DNA from: Spirochaetes bacterium GWF1_49_6 | Lineage (GTDB): Bacteria > Spirochaetota > Brevinematia > Brevinematales > GWF1-51-8 | DNA length: 13,199 nucleotides | Direction: 5' to 3' | Assembly (NCBI GenBank): GCA_001829395.1 | Contig: MIBD01000027.1 | Location: forward strand, 8,563-21,761 | Part shown: positions 12,753-13,199 of the stretch, piece after piece | Position numbering within the stretch: the first letter of the stretch is position 1 | Layout: each line of letters opens with the position of its first letter | Position numbers and translations under genes: made by a program | Notes under the pieces: model-generated | Told to the model about the DNA's origin: nothing | Database searches by the model: none | What the model saw: the letters and a program-made list of their open reading frames with translations, nothing else

Positions 12753-13199
12753 ATGAAAACTATATCGGGGAATCATGTTAATGAAAAAACCTGTGTGTCA
12801 TTGCGAGGGAATCCGCAAGGATTCGCGAAGCAATCCATTTTAAGATCCTCCGTTGAAATAAACGCGAATTCAAATAAATGTATAATAATACTTCGCCCCT
12901 CTTTTATCAACATAGCAGGAATTTTCCTGATATTATTGCTGTCCGGGTGCGGGATGTTCCGCCCGACGCTTTCGGGGCGTCTGAACGAGGCGAAGAATAA
13001 CGGTAAGATACCCGAGATGTTCTACGGACTGTATGCGGGGTCGACACAGCCCGCGGATATATTCGTCAAACGTCTCGAGGAGATCGACTCCGCCGGGACA
13101 GTGGCGTTTATCTATCACGGGTGGTACGCCGCGTCGAAGGACGGGCTGAAGCAGTTCGAGAAGCGTATCGCCGAGGCGGAAACCGCCGGGGCGCTCGAC
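12753..13199 (+). CDS. Predicted lipoprotein with repeat-extended N-terminus (3' end outside window)
   Basis: The frame is open from ATG 12753 (GGGAGG 5 bases upstream) to the window end, 149 codons with no stop. A lipobox L-L-S-G-C with Cys66 (12948) follows a hydrophobic segment (INIAGIFLILLL), so it is exported. But the leader is 65 residues, about three times normal, and residues about 16-28 (SLRGNPQGFAKQS) are encoded by a palindromic repeat (12800-12834). An off-frame ATG at 12878 would give a normal leader of about 22 residues if one T of the TTTT run near 12904 were absent, so a frameshift or sequencing error is possible. The mature start (MFYGLYAGSTQP, AFIYHGWYAAS) is not recognised; a glycosidase-like or polysaccharide-related fold is conceivable but unsupported. 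Confidence 0.75.
   Translation, partial: MKTISGNHVNEKTCVSLRGNPQGFAKQSILRSSVEINANSNKCIIILRPSFINIAGIFLILLLSGCGMFRPTLSGRLNEAKNNGKIPEMFYGLYAGSTQPADIFVKRLEEIDSAGTVAFIYHGWYAASKDGLKQFEKRIAEAETAGALD
12800..12834. repeat. REP-like palindrome (CATTGCGAGG...GAAGCAATCC type)
   Basis: ATTGC (12800-12804) pairs with GCAAT (12830-12834), and inside it GAATCC (12809-12814) pairs with GGATTC (12819-12824) around a GCAA tetraloop. The TCATTGCGAGG...GAAGCAATCC frame is one I recall as a widespread intergenic repeat in many bacterial genomes. Here it lies inside the 5' end of a reading frame and stays in phase. Confidence 0.7.

Overview
The window looks like a chromosomal segment from a diderm (outer-membrane) bacterium. 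Evidence for this is three type II (lipoprotein) signal peptides, a predicted outer-membrane beta-barrel, a class II lysyl-tRNA synthetase and a primary sigma factor. Core genes have a moderately high GC content and favour C/G-ending codons (one 60-base line of rpoD has 34 G/C). The lineage cannot be fixed from the sequence alone. An uncultured, spirochaete-like or similar diderm lineage would fit, but that is a guess.

Layout. (1) 1-1459: 3' part of rpoD, reading right. (2) 1460-3889: an accessory island between convergent rpoD and lysS. It holds an AT-rich Fic gene (one 60-base line has 21 G/C), a large palindromic repeat, a perfect 13-bp stem-loop, a detached 27-codon copy of the lysS 3' end, and a two-gene toxin/antitoxin-like pair (DUF2283 plus a small nuclease-like protein). 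(3) 3890-5371: intact lysS, reading left. (4) 5372-5820: a non-coding stretch with a series of stem-loops. Two of these present AUGGA in the loop, as CsrA sites do, and a weak terminator follows. (5) 5821-6702: a small lipoprotein gene facing a hicBA toxin-antitoxin pair. (6) 6703-7258: non-coding, with the hicBA promoter, a small gene fragment, a palindrome cluster with competing hairpins, and a terminator-like hairpin. (7) 7259-10532: a five-gene operon closed by a strong terminator: ECF sigma factor, single-TM protein with a glycogen-binding-like (CBM48/AMPK-CBM) domain, two secreted proteins of unknown function, and an outer-membrane beta-barrel. (8) 10692-13199: a second operon: membrane-anchored alpha/beta hydrolase, CapA-type lipoprotein, and a third lipoprotein running off the window.

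How the genes work together. The ECF operon looks like a self-contained envelope-response unit: sigma factor, candidate membrane regulator with a carbohydrate-binding sensor domain, periplasmic proteins and a barrel. The rpoD-lysS gap looks like an insertion hot spot for toxin-like genes. The clearest novelty is that the DUF2283 pair is bracketed by two diverged copies of the lysS 3' end. These differ mostly at synonymous sites, as if a cassette had inserted into the end of lysS and restored it. Five promoter candidates close to the sigma-70 consensus (lysS, lipoprotein, hicBA, hydrolase, DUF pair) were found by eye; the first four place the start codon about 20-30 bases downstream.
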